Shown here in pieces: positions 23,549-31,124 of a stretch of 64,000 nucleotides of DNA. The notes beneath the pieces were generated by a model that saw nothing but the letters and a program-made list of their open reading frames with translations, was not told the origin of the DNA and ran no database searches. Numbering within the stretch: position 1 is the first letter of the stretch; each line of letters opens with the position of its first letter. Location of the stretch: the NCBI GenBank assembly GCA_023412005.1, contig JAEYOE010000026.1, positions 1 through 64,000 on the forward strand. The letters run 5' to 3'. Source of the DNA: Bacillota bacterium. GTDB lineage: Bacteria > Bacillota > Clostridia > Christensenellales > SZUA-584. Both the position numbers and the translations under genes were made by a program.

Positions 23549-25105
23549 ATGAAGCGATTCTTTGCCTGGGTGCTGGCGCTGTGCATGCTGCTCTCGGGCT
23601 GCGGCGTGATACAGGATGCCAAAGGTGCCGGACGGGAGATTCCGGGCGGTACGCTTGATTTGAGCGGAATCGATTCGATGGTCAGCACCAAGAAAGCGGC
23701 TGTTTATTTCCTCAACAGCGAAACCCAAACGCTGACCGCGGATGTTCGGCTGCTGAACATTAAGCAGGACAGAAACCCCGCAGAAACGGCGGTACAGGCG
23801 CTGTTGACCGGCCCGTCCAACAACAGCCTCACTGGTGTCGCGCCGGAGGGAATGACACTGGATTCTATCGAGTTTTCCAACGGCGTGGCAAACGTTTATA
23901 TTAAATACGACGGCCTGCCGATGACGAATGAACAAAAGTATATGCTGGAGCTGGCGATAACAAATACCATTGTTGATATTCTTGGGGCAACCGGGGTGAA
24001 TGTTTTTTATAACGGACTGCGAGAAGGCTTGCAAGGATATCCGTACGGACCGCTTAAAAAACAGACTGTAAGAGTGGATGAAGCCTTTGCAAGCGCGAGG
24101 GGTAAATATGTTTTGGAGGATGCGACTGTACCGGATGCCAATGCGGCGGTTTCACCGTCGCCTTCTGTGACCAATAGCTCGATTGAAACAGAAACGGTAC
24201 CCGATGTTCCGAGAACCATTGATATCAACACCGTACTTTATTTCGTTTCGGCGAGCGGAGACTATATACTGCCCGAGGTGCGATCTATAACGTACACTGT
24301 TACGGCTTCGGGCAACAACACAGCAAGCTATATTTCATCAATTATTGATGAGCTGAAAAAGGGGCCCAAAAACACAAATGTGATGAGTAATCCGTTGATG
24401 TTCGGTACGGCGCTCACGGGTGATCCTGTTGTGGTGGCGAATGATGATTCAACCATTGACGTTGAGCTGCACTTCAGTTCGTTGCCCTCTGGCGCTGTTT
24501 ATACTGACTCCAAGGAGATGCGTTTGTCGCTTGCGGCGCTGGTATATAGCATTACCGGTTTTGTGCCGGGCACCAGAGAAATTCGTTTTTTTGCAGGCAA
24601 CGCACAGATGGAAACCGGGTACGGTAGTGTTGGTGCAAAAAGAAGCGATTATTACGGGTATGTCGGTTCAAGCGCACCGCTATATTTCCAATATGCCAAT
24701 TCAGGGCTGCTGCTTGAGGTATCGCGCAGCATGGAGCAGGGCAAAATATGGAGCGCGCTGGAACGTGTGCGCGCGTTGATGCGCGGGCCTCAAACGGGCG
24801 ATGGAAACAATGTGACAACAGTGCAGTACTCGGGAATGACGCAGGATGATATTCTTTCTGTCAATGTTTCGGGAGATACAGCTTATGTCAATTTGTCTAA
24901 CAACTTCAAAGAAGCCTGCGACGGGCTATCGGATAAGAACGAGATGCTGCTTGTTTTTGCGATGGTAAATACCGTGACAGCGATGGACGGCATCAATAAG
25001 GTGCAGTTTCTCGTGGAGGGGGAGCAGATGGACAGCCTTGCCGGGCATTTAAACATATCCGATCCGTTCCTGAGGAATTACGGCATCATTAAAAACAACT
25101 CTTAA
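23549..25105 (+). CDS. Lipoprotein with two GerMN domains
   Basis: The 518-residue lipoprotein has a signal peptide with lipobox LSGC near residue 17. The first GerMN domain spans about 45-175 (VYFLNSETQTL, AVQALLTGPSNNSLTG, NTIVDILGATGVNVF, then YPYGPL). After a Ser/Thr/Pro-rich linker comes a second region of about 310 residues with repeated GerMN features (LYFVSASGDYILPE, LKKGPKNTN, YVNLSNNF, MVNTVTAMDGINKVQF). It starts four bases after the preceding gene, overlapping its translation signals (GGGGTG). Both lipoproteins probably act at the outer face of the membrane with the kinase. A germination role is possible but unproven. Confidence 0.82.
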   Translation: MKRFFAWVLALCMLLSGCGVIQDAKGAGREIPGGTLDLSGIDSMVSTKKAAVYFLNSETQTLTADVRLLNIKQDRNPAETAVQALLTGPSNNSLTGVAPEGMTLDSIEFSNGVANVYIKYDGLPMTNEQKYMLELAITNTIVDILGATGVNVFYNGLREGLQGYPYGPLKKQTVRVDEAFASARGKYVLEDATVPDANAAVSPSPSVTNSSIETETVPDVPRTIDINTVLYFVSASGDYILPEVRSITYTVTASGNNTASYISSIIDELKKGPKNTNVMSNPLMFGTALTGDPVVVANDDSTIDVELHFSSLPSGAVYTDSKEMRLSLAALVYSITGFVPGTREIRFFAGNAQMETGYGSVGAKRSDYYGYVGSSAPLYFQYANSGLLLEVSRSMEQGKIWSALERVRALMRGPQTGDGNNVTTVQYSGMTQDDILSVNVSGDTAYVNLSNNFKEACDGLSDKNEMLLVFAMVNTVTAMDGINKVQFLVEGEQMDSLAGHLNISDPFLRNYGIIKNNS

Positions 25106-25185
25106 CCGGCGGCTGATAGGGAGAAATGCTAACGTTGCCTGCTCATGCGCAGACAATAAGATTCAAAGCCTATCAGCCAGTTGTA

Positions 25186-25209
25186 ATATCCTTGTCATGA
25201 CAAGGATAT
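25186..25209. promoter_or_regulatory. 24-bp perfect palindrome
   Basis: Half-site ATATCCTTGTCA followed directly by its reverse complement. It lies between the convergent ends of the GerMN operon and asnB. No T-run follows, so it is not an ordinary terminator. The core CCTTGTC-AT-GACAAGG recurs 210 bases downstream. Confidence 0.55.
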
Positions 25210-25236
25210 GTTTCATGAAAAGCGATCAATGACACA

Positions 25237-25276
25237 CATTCTACCTGCGTAGCGGAATAACGACGCCGGTGGAATG
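25237..25276. repeat. Small inverted repeat
   Basis: CATTCTACC and GGTGGAATG bound a 40-base element with one mismatch between ends, similar in style to the GTCATTC/GAATGAC-ended repeats elsewhere in the window. The gap 25106-25508 otherwise holds no gene; a 67-codon open frame at 25299-25502 lacks a Shine-Dalgarno site and coding character. Confidence 0.4.
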
Positions 25277-25399
25277 ACTACTTTTTAAGTATTTTCGTTT
25301 GCTGATGACGTTAATGCTTTCGGCTATGCAGTCGATTGCATTTCATGTTTACATGACCTGTTGGTCGGATTCGTTGCTTTTACTTGTTCGGCATTTTAG

Positions 25400-25415
25400 C
25401 CTTGTCCTGACAAGG
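25400..25415. promoter_or_regulatory. Second copy of the CCTTGTC-N2-GACAAGG palindrome
   Basis: CCTTGTC-CT-GACAAGG, centred 210 bases (about 20 helical turns) from the palindrome at 25186-25209. The pair looks like two binding sites for one dimeric protein or two RNA hairpins. Confidence 0.5.
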
Positions 25416-25508
25416 AAAAAGTTCGGCGTATCGTTCTCGAAAAATGAAGAGACTATGTATCGCGGTATGGGACTTTTCGTGATCGCTGAATTAAATTATT
25501 AACGATTA

Positions 25509-27344
25509 TTAAATTTCAATCTCTACCTTGTAATCTTCCAGCCACATATTGAGCTGCAGCAAAAACGCAAACAGCTGCGGCCCCGTCATGAGCTGCCCGA
25601 ACCACGGCGTTGGCAGACTCAGTGAACCAAGCATTACTTCCACGGTCTGCTTGTTTATCAGCGCGTGTATCGGCGCATGAGGGTCAGCCAGCACAGCTGT
25701 AAGAGCGGCGGAAACCAGCCGTGTGTATTCGGGATGGTGTGTTTTGGGGTAGGGGCTTTTCTTGCGGTTGTACACGCTTTCGGGCAGCAGGTCTTTCACG
25801 GCAAGGCGCAGTACGCCCTTTTCCATGCCGCCAATATTTTTTATATTCCACGGTATGTTCCACGCGTACTCGGCAATGCGGTGGTCGCAGAACGGCACAC
25901 GAACCTCAAGCCCGCAAGCCATGCTCATTCTGTCCTTGCGGTCGAGCAGATTCGCCATGAACCATTTGATGTTTAGGTAAAACATCTGGCGTCGGCGTCG
26001 CTCAAGCGGCGTTTCATTGCCGAGCAGCGGAGTTTCTTCAACGGTGTCAAAATACCGCTCCTTGGCGTAGCTTTCCATTGGCAGTGCCTTAAGTGCCTTC
26101 GCCATCACGCTGCGTCGCAGCTCAAGCGAATTGGCCCATGGGAACATATCGAGGTTTAGCAGCTCGTCTCGGTAAAACCACGGGTACCCGCCGAATATCT
26201 CATCCGCACACTCCCCGGAGAGCGCCACGGTGGCGTGTTTTTTTATTTCACGGCAGAACAGCAGCAGGCTCGAATCCACATCGGCCATGCCCGGCAGATC
26301 ACGGGCGGCCATTGCTGCGCGAAGAGAGGCGACCAGCTCGCCCGAATCAAAAAGACTTGTGATATGCTCGCTGCCTATATGGCGGCGCATGATGTCGATG
26401 TATTCGCAGTCGGCGTTCGGCTGAAAAACGCTGCTTGAGAAATATTTATCGTTGTCTTTGTAGTCAATAGAAAAGGTGTTCAGCTTTTCGTTCTTTTCAG
26501 CGGAGCAGGCAGCGGCTATTGCGGAGAGTGTGCTGGAATCGACACCGCCCGATAAAAACGTGCACACGGGCACATCCGCCACCATTTGCCGCCTTGCTGA
26601 ATCAATGATGAGGCTTCGCAGTGTCTCGGTGGTTTTGTGAAGGCTATCGGTATGCTCCGCGCAGACAAATTGCCAATACTTATGCACATAGGTGCCGAGC
26701 GGAGAATACGTCATGCACTCGCCCGGACGCAGATCTTCAATGCCCTTGAAAAATGTTTTGCCGGCTGTGCGCGCGGGCGCCAGCGCGAAAAGTTCAAGCA
26801 GGCCGTTTTCATCGAGCACGGGGGAAACCTTCGGGTGCGCAAGCAGGGCTTTTATTTCGGAGCCGAAAAGCAGTGCGTGGCCGCAGCGCGTGATAAACAG
26901 CGGTTTTACGCCCATTCTGTCTCGCGCCAAAAATATGCGCTGTTTTTTTTCGTCCCAGATGGCGAAGGCGAAGATGCCGTTTAAGCGTTCTACGCACGAA
27001 GGGCCCCACTCCACATAGGCCATCAGCAGCACTTCAGTATCAGAATGCGAAAAGAACGAGTGGCCTTTATCAGAAAGTTCGGCCTTCAGCTCCGGCGTAT
27101 TATACAATTCGCCGTTATAAACGATGGTGTATGTATTGGTGCCGATGCTGCGCGTCATCGGCTGGCTGCCACCTGCCGGGTCTACCACGGTTAAGCGCCG
27201 GTGCCCGAGAGCCGCCTGATGTGTTAAGAACATACCTGCCGAATCAGGGCCTCGGTGACTGATGGCATCCATCATGGCTGTGAGCGTTGCACATTCCTTG
27301 AGCATATCGTTTTCAAAATCTACAATCCCTGCGATTCCACACAT
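25509..27344 (-). CDS. asnB: Asparagine synthase (glutamine-hydrolysing)
   Basis: Makes asparagine from aspartate, ATP and glutamine. The start is placed at 27344 so that Cys2 becomes the N-terminal nucleophile (MCGIAGIVDF); an ATG two codons upstream would bury it. The 611-residue protein has the glutaminase domain with SHRGPDSAG and a synthetase domain with the ATP-binding PP-loop FLSGGVDSS near residue 265. ALSGECADEIFGGYPWF follows near 380 and MACGLEVRVPFCDH near 490. It is transcribed alone, converging on the GerMN operon and diverging from the ECF transporter operon. Length and motifs are typical of bacterial AsnB. Confidence 0.95.
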   Translation of the reverse strand: MCGIAGIVDFENDMLKECATLTAMMDAISHRGPDSAGMFLTHQAALGHRRLTVVDPAGGSQPMTRSIGTNTYTIVYNGELYNTPELKAELSDKGHSFFSHSDTEVLLMAYVEWGPSCVERLNGIFAFAIWDEKKQRIFLARDRMGVKPLFITRCGHALLFGSEIKALLAHPKVSPVLDENGLLELFALAPARTAGKTFFKGIEDLRPGECMTYSPLGTYVHKYWQFVCAEHTDSLHKTTETLRSLIIDSARRQMVADVPVCTFLSGGVDSSTLSAIAAACSAEKNEKLNTFSIDYKDNDKYFSSSVFQPNADCEYIDIMRRHIGSEHITSLFDSGELVASLRAAMAARDLPGMADVDSSLLLFCREIKKHATVALSGECADEIFGGYPWFYRDELLNLDMFPWANSLELRRSVMAKALKALPMESYAKERYFDTVEETPLLGNETPLERRRRQMFYLNIKWFMANLLDRKDRMSMACGLEVRVPFCDHRIAEYAWNIPWNIKNIGGMEKGVLRLAVKDLLPESVYNRKKSPYPKTHHPEYTRLVSAALTAVLADPHAPIHALINKQTVEVMLGSLSLPTPWFGQLMTGPQLFAFLLQLNMWLEDYKVEIEI

Positions 27345-27424
27345 AAACAAAAGCCCCCATCAATCATCATTCTACTTTTCAGTATATGAACAGGGGCGAA
27401 GGGCGTGACAGACCGAATCGGGCG

Positions 27425-27453
27425 TTGCATCTGCCAAGAAAATGAATTAAAAT
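27425..27453 (+). promoter_or_regulatory. Promoter of the ECF-MBL-comEC operon
   Basis: TTGCAT at 27425-27430 and TAAAAT at 27448-27453 with a 17-base spacer. AGGAGG at 27471-27476 then serves the TTG start at 27483. The leader is too short for a known riboswitch. Confidence 0.6.
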
Positions 27454-27482
27454 ATCTAAAAAGACAATTTAGGAGGACTGCA

Positions 27483-27980
27483 TTGACTAAGGAAAACCAT
27501 ACCAAGACGCTCGTGATATCGAGCATACTGGCCGCACTCGTTTTTGTATTTACGTTTCTTATTCGTATACCCGTCAATACGAGCGGTGCTTACATGAATA
27601 TCGGTGACAGCGTGATCTACTGCTCCGGTATACTCGTCAGCGCGCCGTGGGCGGCAGCAGCGGCGGGTATCGGCAGCATGCTGGCCGATATATTGTTGGG
27701 CGGCGGTATCTATATTCCTGCGACGCTGGTCATCAAGGCGCTGATGGGCCTCGTGTGCGCAATGATGATGAGAAAAGTGGGCCTTGGCAAGTTTTTTCTT
27801 GCATGTATCCTCGGTGGTGCCATCATGACGGTAGGGTACGGTGTATTTGAATGGGTGGTTTTCGGCTGGACATATGCCGCAGGCACGCTGCCGTTTAACC
27901 TGCTACAGTGGGCGGCAGGTGTGGCAGTGGCTGTCGCCGTTTATTACCCGGTAAAAAGAACAAGAGGGATACTGGTATGA
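27483..27980 (+). CDS. ECF transporter S component
   Basis: Substrate-binding membrane subunit of an energy-coupling factor vitamin transporter. The 165-residue protein has about five hydrophobic helices; the opening KTLVISSILAALVFVFTFLI and the segment NIGDSVIYCSGILV are characteristic of the PF07155-type S components. The shared ECF module (two ATPases and EcfT) is not in the window, so it must be supplied from elsewhere, as in group II systems. The TTG start is preferred because AGGAGG lies six bases upstream and the protein then begins TKENHTKTL. The substrate cannot be told from sequence. It overlaps the next gene by four bases. Confidence 0.75.
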   Translation: MTKENHTKTLVISSILAALVFVFTFLIRIPVNTSGAYMNIGDSVIYCSGILVSAPWAAAAAGIGSMLADILLGGGIYIPATLVIKALMGLVCAMMMRKVGLGKFFLACILGGAIMTVGYGVFEWVVFGWTYAAGTLPFNLLQWAAGVAVAVAVYYPVKRTRGILV

Positions 27981-28708
27981 AACTGACATGTATCGGGCGT
28001 TACGGGCCGTACCCGCGCGCGGGAGGCAGCACATCCTGCTATCTGTTGTCGCATAACGGAAAAAACATTGTCATCGATATGGGCTGCGGCTCATTAACAC
28101 GGCTTCTTGGGCTGATTCGCCCGGCCGATATCGACGCGTTGCTGCTTTCGCACCTGCATGCCGACCATATGGGCGACATGCTGACGCTGCGATACGCGCT
28201 GGATGCTTCCAAGAAGATGGGGCATAGAACGCAGCCTTTGCTCAGTTACTTACCGGCTCAGCCGGAAACCGAATCCGCTCTGATTCAATCGCACGGAATG
28301 ATCGATGCGCACATCATTGAAGACGGCATGACGGCAGAGATTTGCGGCATAAATGTAAGCTTCGCGCTGATGCCGCACCCGGTTCCGAGCTACGCCATGC
28401 GGTTTGAGGCAGACGGCAAGGTCTTCGTGTTTTCGGGCGACACGCGCGAAACGGATAGGCTGGCACCGTTTGCGGCGGGTGCCGATTTGCTGCTGATGGA
28501 AGCGGCTTTTCTCTCGCGCGACAAAACACCCGGCGCGCCGCATGTGGATGCGGTGGAGGCGGGTGCCATTGCGCTGAAAGCGCAGGCGAAGCGCATGCTG
28601 GTCACACACATTTTTCCCGAATACAACGAGTACGACATTTTAAATGAGGTGAAAAAAAGCTTCCCGTCAGCCGAGCTGATTGAGGAAATGCGCTCTTACG
28701 AGGTTTAG
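27977..28708 (+). CDS. MBL-fold metallohydrolase
   Basis: A 243-residue metallo-beta-lactamase-fold hydrolase close to the RNase Z/YhfI group. The metal-binding motif is SHLHADHMGD near residue 58; further ligands are in MPHPVPSYAMRF (His), FSGDTRE (Asp) and LVTHIFPEY (His). There is no RNase Z exosite arm. The start ATG overlaps the ECF gene stop (ATGA), so the two are translationally coupled. comEC follows after two bases. The substrate is unknown; a phosphodiesterase activity would be typical for the group. Confidence 0.82.
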   Translation: MKLTCIGRYGPYPRAGGSTSCYLLSHNGKNIVIDMGCGSLTRLLGLIRPADIDALLLSHLHADHMGDMLTLRYALDASKKMGHRTQPLLSYLPAQPETESALIQSHGMIDAHIIEDGMTAEICGINVSFALMPHPVPSYAMRFEADGKVFVFSGDTRETDRLAPFAAGADLLLMEAAFLSRDKTPGAPHVDAVEAGAIALKAQAKRMLVTHIFPEYNEYDILNEVKKSFPSAELIEEMRSYEV

Positions 28709-28710
28709 CC

Positions 28711-30972
28711 GTGAGACGCGTGATGCCCATAGGCAAGGTCATGAACAGACGCCCGCTCTTCGTGATGGCTGTTTGTTTTGCGCCCGGCATCGTGCTCGGA
28801 CGGTATATACAAGCCACATCGCTATACATTGCAGCCGTTTCGGTTATCGCCGCAGCGGCTGTTTGTTTATGGCTCGCGAAAAAAACAAAGGCGGCATTTG
28901 TTTTTGTCTGTGCGGCACTGGCCTTTGCCGGATCGTTTTTGGCCTCTTCGGCTGTCAGCACACCGACGTATCAAAGCGGCATGAGGGTGGTGACAGGGCA
29001 TGTGGCCGATGTTCCATACACAAACGAACACGGCAGCCAAGTGTTCATGCTGGAAGACGCAAGGCTTGACGGGATAGCGTGCGGTGGCATTCGGCTATAT
29101 GCTCCCGCTTTTCCTCAATTGAAAAGCGGCGATCTGATTGAAGCCGAAGCAGATGTTAAGGTGCCGGTCGGTGTACGCAATCCCGGCGGCTTTGATGAAA
29201 GGCTCTATCTTAAGTCGGAAGGAGTACAGTATAAAGCGTTTGCGTCATCCGTAACGGTGACCGGCCGCAGCACGTCGTTCCTTTCCGTTATGGCACAAAT
29301 TCGCAGCAGCCTAAGCGATGTGATTGATAACCTTTTTGCGCGGGATACCGCCGGGGTGGCCAAGGGAATGCTGCTTGGGGAGAAGCAATCTCTCGATGCG
29401 GATACATACGTTGCGTTTCAAGATACCGGGATGGTGCATGTGCTCGCCGTATCGGGCTTGAACGCGGTGATTCTCATTGTGACTGTTTACGGCTTCTTCA
29501 AGCTGGTGAAGCTTGGGCGCAGGGCGTCTCTTGTTGTGACAGTACTGTTTATTGTTTTTTATACATGCCTCACCGGATTAACACCGTCTATCGTCCGGGC
29601 TGCCATCATGGCATCAGTGCTGCTGCTCGCAAGGCATACCGGAAAACAGACAGATACGCTTTCTGGCTTGGCGCTGGCGTTTATTATATCGCTGATGGTC
29701 AATCCGCTCGATTTGTTTATGGTCGGCTTCCAGCTCTCTTATGGCGCGGTTTTCGGGCTGCTAACCCTTGGCGCACAGCTAAAGCGGCTGCTTGACAAGC
29801 TATTGCCTTGGAGCCTGCCGGAAATGATATCCGCTGCGGTCGGCGGTACAGCGGGAACCACAGCTGTGCTCGCCGCATCGTTCAACCGTCTCTCATTGGT
29901 TGGCATTGTTGCAAACGTGGTGGTGCTGCCGCTCGCGTCGCTGGCTATGATACTTGTTTTTATTGTCACACTATTGGGGCTTGTCATCGGGGAAGCCGCC
30001 TCTTATCTCGCGTTTGTGGTTGATTGGCTGATACGGTTGATGCTGGTTTTGATTAACGCTTTGTCCGTACTGCCGTTTGCCGCATTTAACGTGGCTTCGC
30101 CGCCGTGGTTTATGACGATTGCCGGTTTTATATTGCTGTTCATCATATCAAAATACTTATTAATCAGCGCAAGGCTGAAAACCGTGCTCAGCGGCATGCT
30201 GACGGCGGCTGTAATCATAGTACTGATAATGACGCAGCCGACGGGTATGGCGGTCACGTTTTTGGATGTGGGGCAGGGGGATGCGGCGTACATAAGGACG
30301 GCGCAGGGCGGCGACTATTTTGTGGATGGCGGGCCGCAAAGCAGTGCGGACGAGGTGGTGAGCTTTGCGGTGCGCAACGGCATCGCGCCGGATGCCGCAT
30401 TTGTATCGCACACCGATGATGATCATTTTACGGGGCTTAAGGCGCTTTATAGCAGCGGTATACTCAAAAAGGTTTATTGCAGCGCCCAAGAATACGAGAC
30501 GGTGTCGGCTGCGATGCCAAACGCCCGTGTGGTGCCGCTGTCGGCTGGAGACACGGTTCTGCTGGACGATCAAACAAAAGCCGTGGTATTATACCCGTAC
30601 GCAGACAGCGACGCAAAAGAAACGAACGACTTGTCGCTGGTGCTGCTGATTGAGCACAAGGGCCACCGCGTGCTGCTGACGGGCGATATCTCCGGAGACA
30701 TAGAGACGCGGCTGTTTACCGGCCTTGGCCCGATAGACATATACAAAGCGGCGCATCATGGGTCGGCTCATTCGTCGTATCGGCTGCCGCTCAGCGCTGT
30801 GATGCCGCTGTACAGCGTGGTGAGCGTGGGAGAGAACAGCTTCGGGCATCCAAGCACGCTCGCGCTGAAGAACCTTGAGGATTACAGCGGCGAGGTGTAT
30901 ACAACGCTGCAAGACCATGCGGTTACGTTCCGCATCGCAGATGAAATTTCTATTGAAACATATGGTGACTAG
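28711..30972 (+). CDS. comEC: ComEC/Rec2 competence channel protein
   Basis: Inner-membrane channel for single-stranded DNA uptake. The 753 residues contain N-terminal membrane segments and a DUF4131-type domain (about 10-170), the Competence domain with ten or so helices (MVHVLAVSGLNAVI near 245), and a C-terminal metallo-beta-lactamase-like domain with FLDVGQGDAAYI and SHTDDDHFTGL near 570. The start is GTG 28711 or ATG 28723; neither has a strong ribosome site. Other late-competence genes are not nearby. Its 3' end is partly duplicated at 34362-34510 on the far side of the protease gene, and comEC-holA adjacency is the usual order in this class. Confidence 0.92.
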   Translation: MRRVMPIGKVMNRRPLFVMAVCFAPGIVLGRYIQATSLYIAAVSVIAAAAVCLWLAKKTKAAFVFVCAALAFAGSFLASSAVSTPTYQSGMRVVTGHVADVPYTNEHGSQVFMLEDARLDGIACGGIRLYAPAFPQLKSGDLIEAEADVKVPVGVRNPGGFDERLYLKSEGVQYKAFASSVTVTGRSTSFLSVMAQIRSSLSDVIDNLFARDTAGVAKGMLLGEKQSLDADTYVAFQDTGMVHVLAVSGLNAVILIVTVYGFFKLVKLGRRASLVVTVLFIVFYTCLTGLTPSIVRAAIMASVLLLARHTGKQTDTLSGLALAFIISLMVNPLDLFMVGFQLSYGAVFGLLTLGAQLKRLLDKLLPWSLPEMISAAVGGTAGTTAVLAASFNRLSLVGIVANVVVLPLASLAMILVFIVTLLGLVIGEAASYLAFVVDWLIRLMLVLINALSVLPFAAFNVASPPWFMTIAGFILLFIISKYLLISARLKTVLSGMLTAAVIIVLIMTQPTGMAVTFLDVGQGDAAYIRTAQGGDYFVDGGPQSSADEVVSFAVRNGIAPDAAFVSHTDDDHFTGLKALYSSGILKKVYCSAQEYETVSAAMPNARVVPLSAGDTVLLDDQTKAVVLYPYADSDAKETNDLSLVLLIEHKGHRVLLTGDISGDIETRLFTGLGPIDIYKAAHHGSAHSSYRLPLSAVMPLYSVVSVGENSFGHPSTLALKNLEDYSGEVYTTLQDHAVTFRIADEISIETYGD

Positions 30973-31000
30973 ATAAAAAACCTGTTCATTAAATGCAAAC

Positions 31001-31032
31001 GGGTTCCAATCACTTCTCGGTGATTGAAACCC
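31001..31032. terminator. Strong hairpin between comEC and the protease gene
   Basis: A 13-bp stem with one mismatch (5' arm GGGTTCCAATCAC, 3' arm GTGATTGAAACCC) lies between the convergent ends of comEC and the protease gene. It lacks an adjacent T-run, though a T-run occurs about 20 bases further on in the minus direction. It is probably a bidirectional transcript end. Confidence 0.4.
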
Positions 31033-31124
31033 TGCAAAGATAACTTTGGCCTGGTCCACCACAACCATTGACATAGAGCCTTTTTTGCATAACCGTTTTG
31101 ATACTCTATATAACAGAGCCTCTT

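Noticed and set aside
25299..25502. 67-codon open frame between the GerMN operon and asnB
   Set aside because: No ribosome site, no coding-like composition, overlaps a palindrome, and the peptide resembles no family.
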